Shown here: in pieces, positions 1 through 11,000 of the stretch
How the letters are laid out: every line of letters begins with the position of its first letter
Numbering within the stretch: the first letter of the stretch is position 1
From: a bacterium
GTDB lineage: Bacteria > RUG730 > JAAEPJ01
Assembly: GCA_024222485.1 (NCBI GenBank)
Contig: JAAEPJ010000494.1
Coordinates: 17,168 to 81,167, forward strand
Direction of reading: 5' to 3'
DNA: 64,000 bases
Position numbers and translations under genes: made by a program
Notes under the pieces: model-generated
What the model saw: the letters and a program-made list of their open reading frames with translations, nothing else
Told to the model about the DNA's origin: nothing
The model's database searches: none

Positions 1-71
1 AAAGTGATCGAAGCATATGCCTTTAGTCTGTCTTCATTTTTTAAAAAAATTCTTACTTCCGTAATTTCCAT
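1..71 (-). CDS. spoVG: SpoVG-family regulator (N-terminal part, cut by window edge)
   Basis: Only the first 23 codons are in the window. They read MEITEVRIFLKNEDRLKAYA followed by SIT, which matches the conserved SpoVG start (MEIT-V-R, then R-KA-ASIT). SpoVG is a small nucleic-acid-binding regulator found in Firmicutes, spirochaetes and several other phyla. A strong ribosome binding site (GGAGG, 5-6 nt upstream of the ATG) precedes it. It lies 23 nt downstream of ispE on the same strand. The ispE-spoVG proximity is also seen in Firmicutes, which supports the call. Most of the protein is not visible. Confidence 0.85.
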   Translation of the reverse strand, partial: MEITEVRIFLKNEDRLKAYASIT

Positions 72-94
72 TTTATCCTCCATAATCTATGCAG

Positions 95-895
95 CTACAA
101 AGTATTCAAATTCCAAACTGAATACTTTTTGTGCTTGTCAGTAAGTTTAATCTTGATGGATTCGGCTGCCTCACTCGAAGAAACAATCCCGAAAACACTA
201 GAACCACTCCCAGACATTAAAGCAGCCTCTGCTCCTAGAGTAATTATTTCTTTCTTTATTTTTTTTACTTTAGGAACTGCTTTAAAAATGCTATCTTCAA
301 ATTTATTAAAAAGATAAGTTATGCTACACTTTTTCTTTGATGTTGTCAACTCTAAATTCAAGTTTTTATAAGCATCTTTAGTCGAGATATGCATGTCAGG
401 ATAAACTAAAATAATGTTTTGTTTTTGATAACTTCCGATAGGTGTTAGTTTAGTCCCAATGCCTTCTGCAAGCATTCTTCCTCCAAAGATAAAAAATGGG
501 ACATCCGCTCCAAGTGCACTAAGGTTTAAACGGGAAATATCTAAGTGCCAAAGCTTTGCCAAAGCTTTAACCGTTGCTGCAGCATCGCTTGATCCTCCAC
601 CGAGTCCAGCACCAACAGGGATATTTTTTTTAAGAGAGATATTTACTCCCTCGGTTATTCCAAATGTTTTACGCACTAGCTTACAAGCACGAAAAATAAG
701 GTTATTGCTAGCGACAGGAATAGCAAAGGGCCCCGTTATTTTTAATCTAATTTCTCCAGAGCCATTAGGAATAATTTCTAACTCATCAGCTAAAGAGATT
801 TCTTGGATTACGGTTTTAATATTATGATAACCGTCAGACCTTTTAGATAGGATATCTAGGTAAAGATTTATTTTTGCATTAGCTTTTACTTTCAT
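95..895 (-). CDS. ispE: 4-diphosphocytidyl-2-C-methyl-D-erythritol kinase
   Basis: IspE phosphorylates CDP-methylerythritol in the MEP route to isoprenoid precursors (cytoplasmic, ATP-dependent). The 266-residue protein has the GHMP-kinase pattern: an N-terminal KANAKINLYLDI segment with the substrate-binding Lys/Asn, then YHN in place of the common YH-L, the glycine-rich ATP loop PVGAGLGGGSSDAA near residue 90, and a C-terminal MSGSGSSVFGI motif. The length is normal for the family. Its start overlaps the end of the upstream TPR gene by 17 nt, and spoVG follows after 23 nt, so the three are probably co-transcribed. Confidence 0.95.
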   Translation of the reverse strand: MKVKANAKINLYLDILSKRSDGYHNIKTVIQEISLADELEIIPNGSGEIRLKITGPFAIPVASNNLIFRACKLVRKTFGITEGVNISLKKNIPVGAGLGGGSSDAAATVKALAKLWHLDISRLNLSALGADVPFFIFGGRMLAEGIGTKLTPIGSYQKQNIILVYPDMHISTKDAYKNLNLELTTSKKKCSITYLFNKFEDSIFKAVPKVKKIKKEIITLGAEAALMSGSGSSVFGIVSSSEAAESIKIKLTDKHKKYSVWNLNTL

Positions 896-2483
896 TGAAT
901 ACCTTAAGCTTTTCAGTTAGCTCTGATTTTTCTTTAAAGTTATATTGGAAATCAAGGTACTTAATATTTATTTCCTCTTGGTTGATAATCATTTGGACAG
1001 GTAAATTAAATCCTTTTTTTGTTTTTTTAAAAAACAACTTAGCTTCAGGGGATTGAATAGAGGTAACATTTAAGTATTGATCCGTTATAATTTTATAGTT
1101 TTGGCTTTGTGTAATAAGGCGGATAAAGTGTCCAAGAAATTTATGTTTTTTAAGCTCATTGCTGGAAAGTTCTAAAATTTGATTAGGAATGTTTTTTCTT
1201 TGGAAAATTTTAATTTTGATTCCTTCTTCATGGTTATAGTCTAGTTTTAAGATGATAGAGCCAAACTCTTGTGCGCTTTTAATTTTTAGCTTGGCATCAA
1301 AATATATTCTGGACAGAACTTTTAAATATTGCTTATCTTTATTTTTTATTTTATTTTTGGAAAATTTTAATAGTTTTATATTTTGAAGATAGATTCTTTC
1401 TACTTCGAGCATTTCTTTTACCAAAAAACTATAATTACTTTGATTTTTTGTGTTGAGATGCATGAATTTAATGGCATTTTTAAAATCATCTAGCAGAAAA
1501 TAGCGAATAGCAAGATAGAAATTAACTTCTTTATTTTTTGGATTTTTTTTATGCAGTTTTTTTAAAATTCTCAAGGATTTTTTTGGATTAAAATGATCAT
1601 AATAATAAGATAGTTTTAAAGGGTTTTTCTGATATTTTACTGCTTTTTTAAAGTTTTTGTTGATGGCATAGATTTCTGCAAGGTTTTCATGAATCGTTTT
1701 ATCGTTTTTGATGTTTTGTAATAGTGAAAATGCTTTATCGTATTTTTTAGCCAGAAAGGCTTTTTGCCCAAGTCTTTTATACGTTAAATCTTTAGTTGTA
1801 GTATCCGGTTCTAGTTCTAAAATTTTATTATAGTAGAAGTCTGCATTAATAGGTAAGATATCTTCATAAAGGTTGGCAATATACCACCAAATAATGTTTT
1901 TGTAGGCAGAATGTTGTTCTAAATTTTTTAAGTAGTTAATTGTTTTTAATGCATAGTCATCGCTACTTTCTTCAAAAAACCAGATCATTTTTGCTTCGAA
2001 AGGCTTCTCAAGATAAGCTTTTTTGAACATTTTAAGAGCTTTTTTAGGATGTCCTTGCTCGTAATAAGCAATACCCTTTAAAAAATTTTGTCCTGTTACT
2101 AAGTTAAGATAGCTAAGGGCTGCTTCATAATTATTAAGAGCAATAGAGAGATATCCTAGCATTGTTAAAGTTTCTGGATCACTCCCTTTAACAATAGAAC
2201 AACCATATTGATATGCTTTATTGAGGTTTCCTGCCTTGACCAAAGAGAAAAAATAATTTTTTTGAAAAGTTTTATTATTTGGAAAACGATCGATTAAATT
2301 TTCATAAGAAAGCTGATTCGCTGAAGCTTGGTAGGAATAATCAGAAATAATTTTTTTAATAAAGGAGGAGTAAATATTTTTCTCAGTCAGATGTTTTGCT
2401 TTTTTAGCACTGATAGTGATATTAGCATTTAAAAATGTCAAACAAATAAATAAACTTATAAAAAATGCAATTATATTTCTCAT
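879..2483 (-). CDS. Secreted or periplasmic TPR-repeat protein
   Basis: A 534-residue protein beginning with a signal peptide (MRNIIAFFISLFICLTFLNA, then a polar stretch). The body is built of roughly 34-residue helical units with TPR spacing (for example NYEAALSYLNLVTG, KALKMFKKAY, YDKAFSLLQNI, FKKAVKYQ). The C-terminal ~100 residues are not obviously TPR. I chose the ATG at 2483 over an in-frame TTG at 2501, because it starts directly at the signal peptide and has GAGGG upstream. TPR proteins scaffold protein complexes. The partner is unknown, but the export signal places it at the envelope. Its 3' end overlaps ispE by 17 nt, a common operon arrangement. Confidence 0.8.
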   Translation of the reverse strand: MRNIIAFFISLFICLTFLNANITISAKKAKHLTEKNIYSSFIKKIISDYSYQASANQLSYENLIDRFPNNKTFQKNYFFSLVKAGNLNKAYQYGCSIVKGSDPETLTMLGYLSIALNNYEAALSYLNLVTGQNFLKGIAYYEQGHPKKALKMFKKAYLEKPFEAKMIWFFEESSDDYALKTINYLKNLEQHSAYKNIIWWYIANLYEDILPINADFYYNKILELEPDTTTKDLTYKRLGQKAFLAKKYDKAFSLLQNIKNDKTIHENLAEIYAINKNFKKAVKYQKNPLKLSYYYDHFNPKKSLRILKKLHKKNPKNKEVNFYLAIRYFLLDDFKNAIKFMHLNTKNQSNYSFLVKEMLEVERIYLQNIKLLKFSKNKIKNKDKQYLKVLSRIYFDAKLKIKSAQEFGSIILKLDYNHEEGIKIKIFQRKNIPNQILELSSNELKKHKFLGHFIRLITQSQNYKIITDQYLNVTSIQSPEAKLFFKKTKKGFNLPVQMIINQEEINIKYLDFQYNFKEKSELTEKLKVFNESKS

Positions 2484-2853
2484 AAAATTAATAACCCTCA
2501 ATTAATTTAGAAAATTTTTTACTTTATAAATTAAAATATTTTACAAAATAATCAGAAAATTACGATTAAAATTTTAATTAAATATCCTTAAAGGCATAAA
2601 TTAAAGTGATTAGGTATCTGGGGTTTCCCTAAAATACTTGGATTTCAGTAATGTTTTTAGGTTCTAGTCAATAATTATGGTTTTTATGAGAAAAATCTTT
2701 AGTTATTCCTTGGAAATAATCATCAAAATAGACTTATATATATAAGCAAATATATATAAGCAAAATCAATGTTTGAGTTCTAAGGTATTTGTTTTGGTAA
2801 TATTTTTGTTAAGTTAATGATTGTTTTATACTTAAAAGATTTGATAAGCTATA
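2484..2853. other. AT-rich intergenic region between divergent genes
   Basis: Non-coding spacer between the minus-strand TPR operon and the plus-strand AccB-like gene. A short direct repeat of TATATATAAGCAAA lies near 2730-2765. No RNA gene or conserved ORF was seen. It must carry the minus-strand operon promoter, but I cannot fix its position. Confidence 0.5.
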
Positions 2854-2881
2854 TTGACAAAAGTAGCGAATATTTTATAAT
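2854..2881 (+). promoter_or_regulatory. Sigma-70-type promoter for the AccB-like/lysS genes
   Basis: TTGACA at 2854-2859 and TATAAT at 2876-2881, both perfect consensus hexamers, with a 16-nt spacer. They lie about 65 nt upstream of the AccB-like start codon and point toward it. Confidence 0.8.
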
Positions 2882-2947
2882 TATTTTTTAGTAATTTAGA
2901 TAGACAGTTTTTTTTCTAGTTTCTAGGTGAAAAAATGGAGGATAAAT

Positions 2948-3358
2948 ATGGAGACTAAAAGAATTGAGAAATTTTTTGAACTTTTAAAGGATACGGATAT
3001 TAAAGAACTTTGTTGGGAGAAATCAGGTCTTAAATTACGGATGAAGCGTGCAAATATTTGTGAGCTTTCCAATGAACCAGCACTTGAGTGTGAGGAGTCA
3101 TCCACTCTTGATGTTTTTGATCAAGAAATTGTTAAATCAAAATTTGTTGGAAGTTTTGCCGATACTAACGGTCGGAATAAAGTTGAAGTTAAGGTTGGAG
3201 ACCGTGTGCATAATGGACAGCTTTTAGGCTATATTGAAGCTATGAATATTTTTAAAGAGATTGCTTCGGATTTCTCAGGGATAGTCAAAAAGGTCAAAGT
3301 TAATAATAAAGATCATGTTGAGTATTCTCAAGAATTATTTTTGATTGATATCAAGTAG
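2948..3358 (+). CDS. Biotinyl-domain (AccB/BCCP-like) protein lacking the canonical biotin lysine
   Basis: A 136-residue protein in the size range of the acetyl-CoA carboxylase biotin carrier. The N-terminal half (MKRAN, IKELCWEKSGLKLRMKR) resembles BCCP leaders. Residues ~62-136 fit a biotinyl domain: GDRV..GQLLGYIEAMNIFK, then KVNNKDHVEYSQELFLID. In BCCP the biotinylated lysine sits in EAMKM. Here residue 100 is Asn (EAMNIFKEI, codon AAT at 3245-3247), with a Lys three residues later. I see this directly, and a sequencing error AAA to AAT cannot be excluded. I used the ATG at 2948 (GGAGG 7 nt upstream) rather than an upstream GTG. accC does not follow; lysS does. Confidence 0.75.
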   Translation: METKRIEKFFELLKDTDIKELCWEKSGLKLRMKRANICELSNEPALECEESSTLDVFDQEIVKSKFVGSFADTNGRNKVEVKVGDRVHNGQLLGYIEAMNIFKEIASDFSGIVKKVKVNNKDHVEYSQELFLIDIK

Positions 3359-3466
3359 TGAATTAAGATCATTTTTAATCGGTTATGGATTTTTGAAAAT
3401 TATCGTAGACTGGAAAGGTAATTTTTTATTACTTATAATTTTTTTTAGAATAAGGGAAGTTTTATT

Positions 3467-4954
3467 ATGGAGAAAATAGATAATTTAAAAAGGCAAAGAA
3501 TTGAAAAGCTAGAGCGTATTAAGGAGTTAGGTGTTAATCCCTACCCTACTAAGTTTGAACGAACAGGCTTTGTAAAAGACTTTAAAGCTGATTTTAAAGA
3601 TAAGAAAAATGTTAAGGTTGCGGGTCGTATAGTTTCTTTGCGTAAAATGGGCAAAGCAGCATTTTTTAATGTTAAAGATTTCTCAGGTAGAATGCAGGTT
3701 TATATTCAGCGTGAAGCCGTTGGTGAGGAAAACTTTAAGCTTTTTAAGTGTTTGGATATTGGTGATTTTATTGGTGTTTCTGGCTATTTATTTTTAACAA
3801 AAACAGCAGAAAAAAGTATTCATGCAGAAGAGATTAAAGTTTTAACAAAATCATTAAAAGCTTTGCCTATTGTCAAGGAAAAAGAAACTCTAACAGGCGA
3901 AAAAATTAAGTATGATGAGGTTAGCGATATTGAATTCCGTTATAGGCAGCGTTATGTTGACCTTAATATTAATGAAGGTTCTTTAGAGGTTTTTAAGAAG
4001 CGCAGTAAGATTATTTCTTTTCTTAGAAACTATTTATTGAATGTGGACTTTTTAGAGGTCGAAACACCGGTGATGCAGCCACTTTGTGGGGGAGCTGCCG
4101 CAAAGCCATTTGAGACATACCATAATGCACTTAGTATGCCATTATTTTTGCGTATTGCACCAGAGCTTTATCTTAAGCGGATTATGGTTGGTGGTGCTGA
4201 CCGTGTGTTTGAGATAGGGCGGAATTTTAGGAATGAAGGGATTTCTACAAAACATAATCCAGAATTCACGATGCTTGAACTATATCAAGCTTATGCTGAT
4301 TATTATGATATGATGGATCTTACAGAATCATTGATTACAGACTGTTTAAAAGTTATTAATCATGGTGAAACCTTACTTAATTACGGTGAGCATGAAATAG
4401 ATTTTTCAAATTGGACACGGATTAAGATGGAAGATCTGTTTGTGAAATATGCGGGTATTGATTTTAGTTTAATTAATAATTTAGCAGGAATTAAGAAAGA
4501 AGCAGATCGCCTTGGTGTTAAGTATGAAGATGACACAACTTCTCAGAAAATTTATGATCATATCTTTGAAGAGAAAATTGAGCATAGACTGATTAATCCT
4601 ACGATAGTTTATGATTTTCCTAAAGCTTGGTCCCCTCTTGCCAAAGAAAATTTTCATAACCCATTGATTGCAGAGCGTTTTGAAGTGTTTATTGCTGCTC
4701 GTGAGATTGGGAATGCTTATTCAGAGCTTAATAACCCTCTAGATCAAAAATTGCGTATGGAAGAACAGGCTCAGGCTAAAGAGCTTGGTGATGACGAAGC
4801 TTGTGACGTAGATTATGATTACATTAGAGCTCTTGAGTATGGCATGGCCCCTTGTGGTGGATTGGGGATTGGAGTTGATCGTTTGGTCATGCTTTTTACT
4901 AACTCTCAGTCCATTCGAGATGTTATTTTATTTCCGCATTTAAAAAAAGAATAA
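3467..4954 (+). CDS. lysS: Lysyl-tRNA synthetase, class II
   Basis: Charges tRNA-Lys with lysine. The 495-residue length is typical. It has an N-terminal OB-fold anticodon-binding domain (about residues 50-150, VAGRIVSLRKMGKAAFFNVK), then the class II catalytic core: motif 2 (FEIGRNFRNEGIST.HNPEFT) and motif 3 (GLGIGVDRLVML near the C-terminus). The VMQPLCGGAAAKPFETYHN segment is typical of bacterial LysS. The ATG is preceded by AGGGAAG. It lies 108 nt after the AccB-like gene and probably shares its promoter. Confidence 0.97.
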   Translation: MEKIDNLKRQRIEKLERIKELGVNPYPTKFERTGFVKDFKADFKDKKNVKVAGRIVSLRKMGKAAFFNVKDFSGRMQVYIQREAVGEENFKLFKCLDIGDFIGVSGYLFLTKTAEKSIHAEEIKVLTKSLKALPIVKEKETLTGEKIKYDEVSDIEFRYRQRYVDLNINEGSLEVFKKRSKIISFLRNYLLNVDFLEVETPVMQPLCGGAAAKPFETYHNALSMPLFLRIAPELYLKRIMVGGADRVFEIGRNFRNEGISTKHNPEFTMLELYQAYADYYDMMDLTESLITDCLKVINHGETLLNYGEHEIDFSNWTRIKMEDLFVKYAGIDFSLINNLAGIKKEADRLGVKYEDDTTSQKIYDHIFEEKIEHRLINPTIVYDFPKAWSPLAKENFHNPLIAERFEVFIAAREIGNAYSELNNPLDQKLRMEEQAQAKELGDDEACDVDYDYIRALEYGMAPCGGLGIGVDRLVMLFTNSQSIRDVILFPHLKKE

Positions 4955-4967
4955 TAAAAACTAATCG

Positions 4968-4986
4968 TTTTAGTTTGAAACTAAAA
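4968..4986 (+). terminator. Weak inverted repeat between lysS and giant gene 1
   Basis: TTTTAGTTTGAAACTAAAA is a perfect palindrome with a single central base. Folded with a 5-nt loop it gives a 7-bp AU-rich stem. It lies just after the lysS stop and could be a weak terminator or attenuator. No clear T-tract follows. Confidence 0.35.
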
Positions 4987-5034
4987 TATTGTTGAAAGGT
5001 GGATGTCTGTTTATTAGGAATAAAAGGAGACGAA

Positions 5035-8000
5035 ATGATCTGTAATAAACCTAAGTATTATTTTTCTTTTTTGATGAAAAAAATTAGTTTAATTCTTTGT
5101 TTCTCTTTGTTGATTCTAAACATGAATAATTTTGTTTATGCCAAAGAAGCTTCTTCAGCAATTAAGGAAACTTCTCTTATTCTTCCGGATACTATGGGGA
5201 AAATAGTTGCAGTTTTTCAAGGACAAACCAATAAAAAAGTATATTTAATTAATGATTTACATTGTCATTATCAAGTTCAAGCTAATATTGCAGATTTTTT
5301 AGATTTCCTTGATGATACTCATCCTCAAGGTTTACTGATTGGAGTTGAGGGAAATAGCGGGCTGATTGATAATAATCGATTTAAGTTTATGCCTGATGGT
5401 AGACTTAAAAACAAAGTTATGGATACCCTGTTAAAAAAAGGCTTAATCACTGGCTGGGAAAAATATGCCGATAAGAATAAGTCCGCATTTATTTATGGGA
5501 TAGAAGACTCCCCTCTTTATCAAAATAATTTTAACCAACTTTACCAAAATTTAACTTATTATGATTTTATTGCTGATTTAAAGAATAAAGTTACAGATAT
5601 TATGAATAGTGGTAGCCGTTTGCTTTTTTCTCAACCTATTAAAGATTTAGAGCAGCAAAAACTTTTATATGAAAGAGGTGAGATAAGTTTTGATGACTGG
5701 ATTGATATTCTTCTCGCAGCAAAAAAGGAAGTAAAGGTTGACTTTAATACTACAAACCTTGAGCTTGTTTCTGAAAGTAGTAAAATAAAAAAAATACTTG
5801 ATTATGAGGTTTTATATGTAGAGGTAGGAGACTTTATTAAAAAACTTTACCCTTATTTAAAAAAACGAGAAAAAGAAAACCTTACTAGATTAAAAACAAA
5901 AAACATCCAAGAATATTATCGTTATGTTGGAAAGCTACTTCAAAATAAGCAGATTAGAATTTCTCGTAATTATTATCAATTCTCTAAGTATTTAAAGCTG
6001 TTATCATTAGAGGAAAAACTTAATTATTTCTTGATAACAGAAGAAAGCAGTGAACTCTATTATGAAATTAAGAAAAATAGTCAGATAGGACATAGTAAAG
6101 AATTAGTATATTGTCAAAGGTATTTGGATTTAATGACCCGTTATTCGCGTAATGAAACGACTGAAAGAGAAAGCGAGCTTTGGGAAGCCGAAGAGCTAGT
6201 TTTTTTTGATAGATTGCTTAAACTTAGTAAGCAAATAAGTTTAGAAGATTATTTAACTTCTAACCGGCAGACAGTCGAAAAAATAGTAAGCGGAATGCAG
6301 AAATTTTATCGTTATGTAAACCAAAGAAATGCTGTAATGGTAAGGAACTTGCTTGAACAAATGGATGCTCAAAATATAGCAGATTCCGTCTTAATCGTCG
6401 GTGGCTATCATAGCAAAAAAATTAAACTAATTTTACGAGCAAAAGGTATCAGTTATGAAGAAATACTCGTTAATACTTTGGCAAATACAGAGAGTATTGT
6501 AGATATTAAAAAGGCTTATATCGAGAGAATTAAAGAACAAGGAATATGGGCGGGCCTTTCTCCTTTTAATGGTACTCCACAGCTATTAATGAAGTTAACC
6601 TACCTTGCTGTCTCCATCCTTAGTGATGCAACCCTCCGGATGAAAGTTTCAAATTTGATAGGAGAGATGCTAAATAATGAAACAATCAACCTTAAAAGTT
6701 TACAGAAATGGGAAAAAAGTAAATATTATAGTCAGTTACAAGATTTATTAAGCTCGGGTAATGTTGCTGAGCAAAATAAAAATGACTTAATCAACGCTAT
6801 TGTTGGGTTATTTAAAGTTTCATCGGAAGTATTTGGGGCTTTGCCTTCTATTATTGGTTCAGCAATTGAAAATTTTGAGAAGTTAAATCTGGAAGTATTG
6901 AAATTATCGGAAGAAATAATGAAGAAATTATTAATCAAAGATAATTCTTTGTTAAAAAATAAAATGGTGTTAATTCCTAAACAGTCGTTAGATAAGAAAT
7001 TTATAGATAAAAGTGGAATTAAAAAAGGATCTTTAAATCTTTCATCTCTCCAAAGTACTGTTGCTAATATTAGAGCAGAGCTGAAAACATTGAAGTATTA
7101 TAATAAGATGGATAATGTCCAAAAAGCAAAAGTTGAAGCTAATGTTTTGGACGAAGTAACATTAGAGGCTTACCTAAAAAGGGAAATTTCTAAAGATTTA
7201 GGACATAAAATAGCTAAAGAGGAAAGTATCTATAATTATCTTGATTTATTTAAGATGCAAGGTGAGAAAAATAAGAATAATGCGACAATGAAGGTGTTAA
7301 ATGGTCGGCTTGTTTTATATTGTGGTTCTAATATTGTTAAGAGTATTTCAGCAAACTCAAATTTAGACTCTATCATTAACAAAGTAGAGTTTTTATTATG
7401 TCATGAGGGGACTGAACGTCATAAGATAATTGAGTTAGAGATGTCGCCAGAAGCTGCGCATCAAGCAGTTTTAGCGGAGGATTTTCATCGGCAGTCTTTT
7501 TATCACGCTTTTCCTGCGTTTACAGATTATGTTAATAGTGAGGCGCATTTTAAAGAGGAAAATATGGCATGGGAAGCAATCCATGAATATTATATTGCAG
7601 AATATTACTATAAAGGAATAGACGCATACCAGGAAGATAACTATCTAGAAGCAAGCAATTTTTTTGGAGAAATCATTCCCAATGATAAGGATCTCGATAT
7701 TGTTTTTTCCCAAGATAATCAACATTTAGGTGTATTGATGAAAATGTTTGAAGTTATCCTTGCAATGCGGGGTAATCCTTATATTATTGACAATGATATT
7801 CAGATGTCTGCTGATATTTTGAATGTGGTCATTTCTGAGCTAAAGAATTTTTTCTTTAATAATATTGGTAATAATGTTGTTGATCTTATAAAAATTCCTT
7901 TATATCAGTATTTAAGGGATAGTTTTTTTAAAGAGTCTTTTGTTATTAAAATGCAGTATTTTTTTACTATGTTCAAAGTAGAGGTTTTCAAGTATGAGGA

Positions 8001-11000
8001 TTTCACTGATCAGGCCAGTCAAGTGAAAAGTATTGTATTTTTATATGTTGTATTGTCTATTATTTTGGATTTTTATAAGGATGATTCAGATGATCGTTTT
8101 TCATCTCAACTTACAGCATTAAATGATCATTTAGGTACTATTAATAAATGGGTTTATGATTTAAACAGAAGGGTGGATGCAGATAATACAGAGTTACAAC
8201 GGGTTTTGGGATGGTGCCAAAAATTGCAAGATTCCCTTGTGATAAAAATTAATCTAATATATCAATCTCAGACTTTGGTGGATCCAGGTGTTCAACAAAA
8301 TAATTCGAAAAATCAAAGTTCTTTAGTGGTTCATAAATATCAAGGAAATAGCAGTAATTTAGTTGAAATAAAGAGCCAAGATACAGGTGGCTCTAGCGAT
8401 GATATTAAAGTCGAAAATGAGGAGTATTCATTAGAGAATGGTTATAACGACCTTAAAAGTAACTTATTCGGTGAAATAGAAGAGAAGAAATTCGATATAG
8501 TCTCGACCAAATCTTATCAAGAATTAATGATTATTTCACAGGCGAATCATGGAGGTTTATATTTATTAACTCTGTTAAAAATGATAAATACTAATTATAA
8601 AAAAACGCCGACTACTGTTTTAGAGTGGCAAGAGGTAGTATTTTATTTGATACTCCTTGATATTTTTCTTAAACTTCCCTTAAATGATATAGAAAGTATT
8701 AATAATAAAGTGAGCGCAGATATCCGCTCACATAATTTGTTTCTTGATTTCAATAATCCTAGTTCAGTTTTTATGATTGATAATGATGATCCATACAGAG
8801 TGATGTTTTTTGCATTGATTGGATCATCTATAATCTCCCTTCAAAAAGAAGAAAAGTTTAGATATTTTATACAAGATTTTTTAAATATTATAAAAAAAGA
8901 TGAAAGTGAAGGGAGCAAGACAAAATTTGTAAGGTTAGATCGTGCGGGTCAAAACTTGTATGATGCTTTATTTCTTGACATAGAGTCTGATGATTTTGAT
9001 TCGAACTCTGAGCCTATATATATCTCTTTGCAAAATTTTTTAAGTCAGAGTAAGTCTTTTCAAGATTTTTTAGTAGGTGTTTGGCAAAGGAGTGTCGCAG
9101 AAGATTTTGATGACAGTGAGGAGGATGTCACGGAATGGAAAAGGATTTTTTTAGGTATGATTTTGTTTCCTCTTCTTATTAATGCCCCGGCTTTTGAGTT
9201 GATGAATGATAACGAAGTTAATTATTTGGAAGACTGGCAGGCAAGAGTTCAAGATTATAAAGCTCTTTTTAACAAGTTTCAAATAACGGTGAAAGAAATG
9301 CTAAAAAAGGCAGTACAGGTTGACCTAAATGAGAATAAGGAAGGTTCGACAGGTAAAAAGCCTTTTCAACGATACTATGGCATATACTTACAATTATTAA
9401 AAAAAGTTAACTCCTTAATTTTTATGGAAATACAGGTCGAAGCCGATGAGGATAGTAAGGCAATAGCAAGTGAGCAGGATAGTATTTTTTATATTATAAA
9501 TAAGTTTACTTATTCACCTAATACAAATGAATCTAAAAGTTCCAGTATTCAAGAAATAAAAGAAGCTAGTTCTAGAAAGAATAATAATGAATCATTAGCT
9601 ATGGATAATGTGAGTACCCTTCAAGAGGAGATTGATAAGGCGTATAGGCTTGAACCTTATATAATTAGTTGTCAATTAGATTCTTATATAAAAAATACTA
9701 TTAATGAGCAAATTTTATTGCTTAATGCTTTAAAAAAAAGTAAGCTATTTCTTAGCAATCTAACTGAAATATCAATAGATAATTTTGTGGAATCTGAGTT
9801 TTTTGTAGAAGAATTTTATAGTAATATATTATTTCTACTTATCTTCTTAAAAAATATGATTGATATCCCTCGAGAAGAAAGGTCTTTTGTATTCTCTGAA
9901 TTTGTGGCGAATTTGTTCAAGGAGAGATTGTTTGATAGGATTGAAGCATATTTAAAGGGAGCTAGATATAAGCTTTTTCAACTAGGTATTCCAGCAAATA
10001 ATGATACTGATTTCCATTATTTTTATCGACACTTTAGCTATTTGATTTTGGTTTCTCAATGGTTTAATAAAATCCACCCTTTGACTTCTTCAAAAGAAGT
10101 TAAGGCTATTAGTAATAGCTATGAGGGGGCATTTAACTCAATCGTACGTGCAAATACTTTAGATTATATGCGTAATCTATTGAGGTCGCATTTTACCTTG
10201 AGTAAAGTTTGGGCTCGTCACGAAAATAAATATTATCAGTATTATCAAGGCTTGCTATCTCAAATATCTTATAAAATGTTACTTGAGTCTAATCAAATAT
10301 ATTTGTCTCAATTATCTAAACTGTTTTATCAGCAGTCTAATAATATGGATTCTCTCCTGTTTTGTATTATGGATCCTAGTAATATTGAGGATGCATATAT
10401 ATATGTAATCTTGAAGAGTTTAGCAAATACTGGATCTTTTTCTTTTTTATGCAATATTTTGCACAGAGAAAAGGAGGTATATCCACATTATGTTTCTTTA
10501 GAAGATCGGTTTCAGAGTACTTTATTTTTATTAATTTTAATTCATGTTTTGCAGGAATATAGTTTGGAAAATCCTAATATAGAGTTCTCTTATTTAAAAT
10601 TTATGCAAGATCTTAAATTTTTTACTGATCTTTTAAGGAAAAACCTGAAGAAAGATCAGAAGCATTTTAATAAAAGTATGCTTTTAGCATATTCTGATGC
10701 ATATGCTAAATTATGCTTGCAATGGCTTAATGAAGTTTGTAATAAACTTCCAAATTATGACACAGCGAAGACCCCTAATAATTTAAAAAAGTTAAAAAGT
10801 AATAAGCAGCGCAAAGGTAATAATAAAAAAAGTAAAGGTAAGTTCAGTAAAAATAAACAATCAGTAGTCAAAGGTAATAATAAGAAGAAAAAAATAAAGA
10901 ATAAAAAAGGTCAAGGTAAGAAAGTTAATCCTAAACACCCCCCTAAAAAACAACTTAATAAAAGTGATAAGACTAAAGTTATTAGAACGGATATGCATAA

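Noticed and set aside
2484-2501. Upstream TTG start for the TPR protein
   Set aside because: It would put six residues ahead of a clean signal peptide and lies on top of the likely GAGGG ribosome binding site.
2729-2765. TATATATAAGCAAA direct repeat as an origin-type iteron
   Set aside because: Only two adjacent copies in AT-rich DNA, with no DnaA boxes or replication gene nearby.
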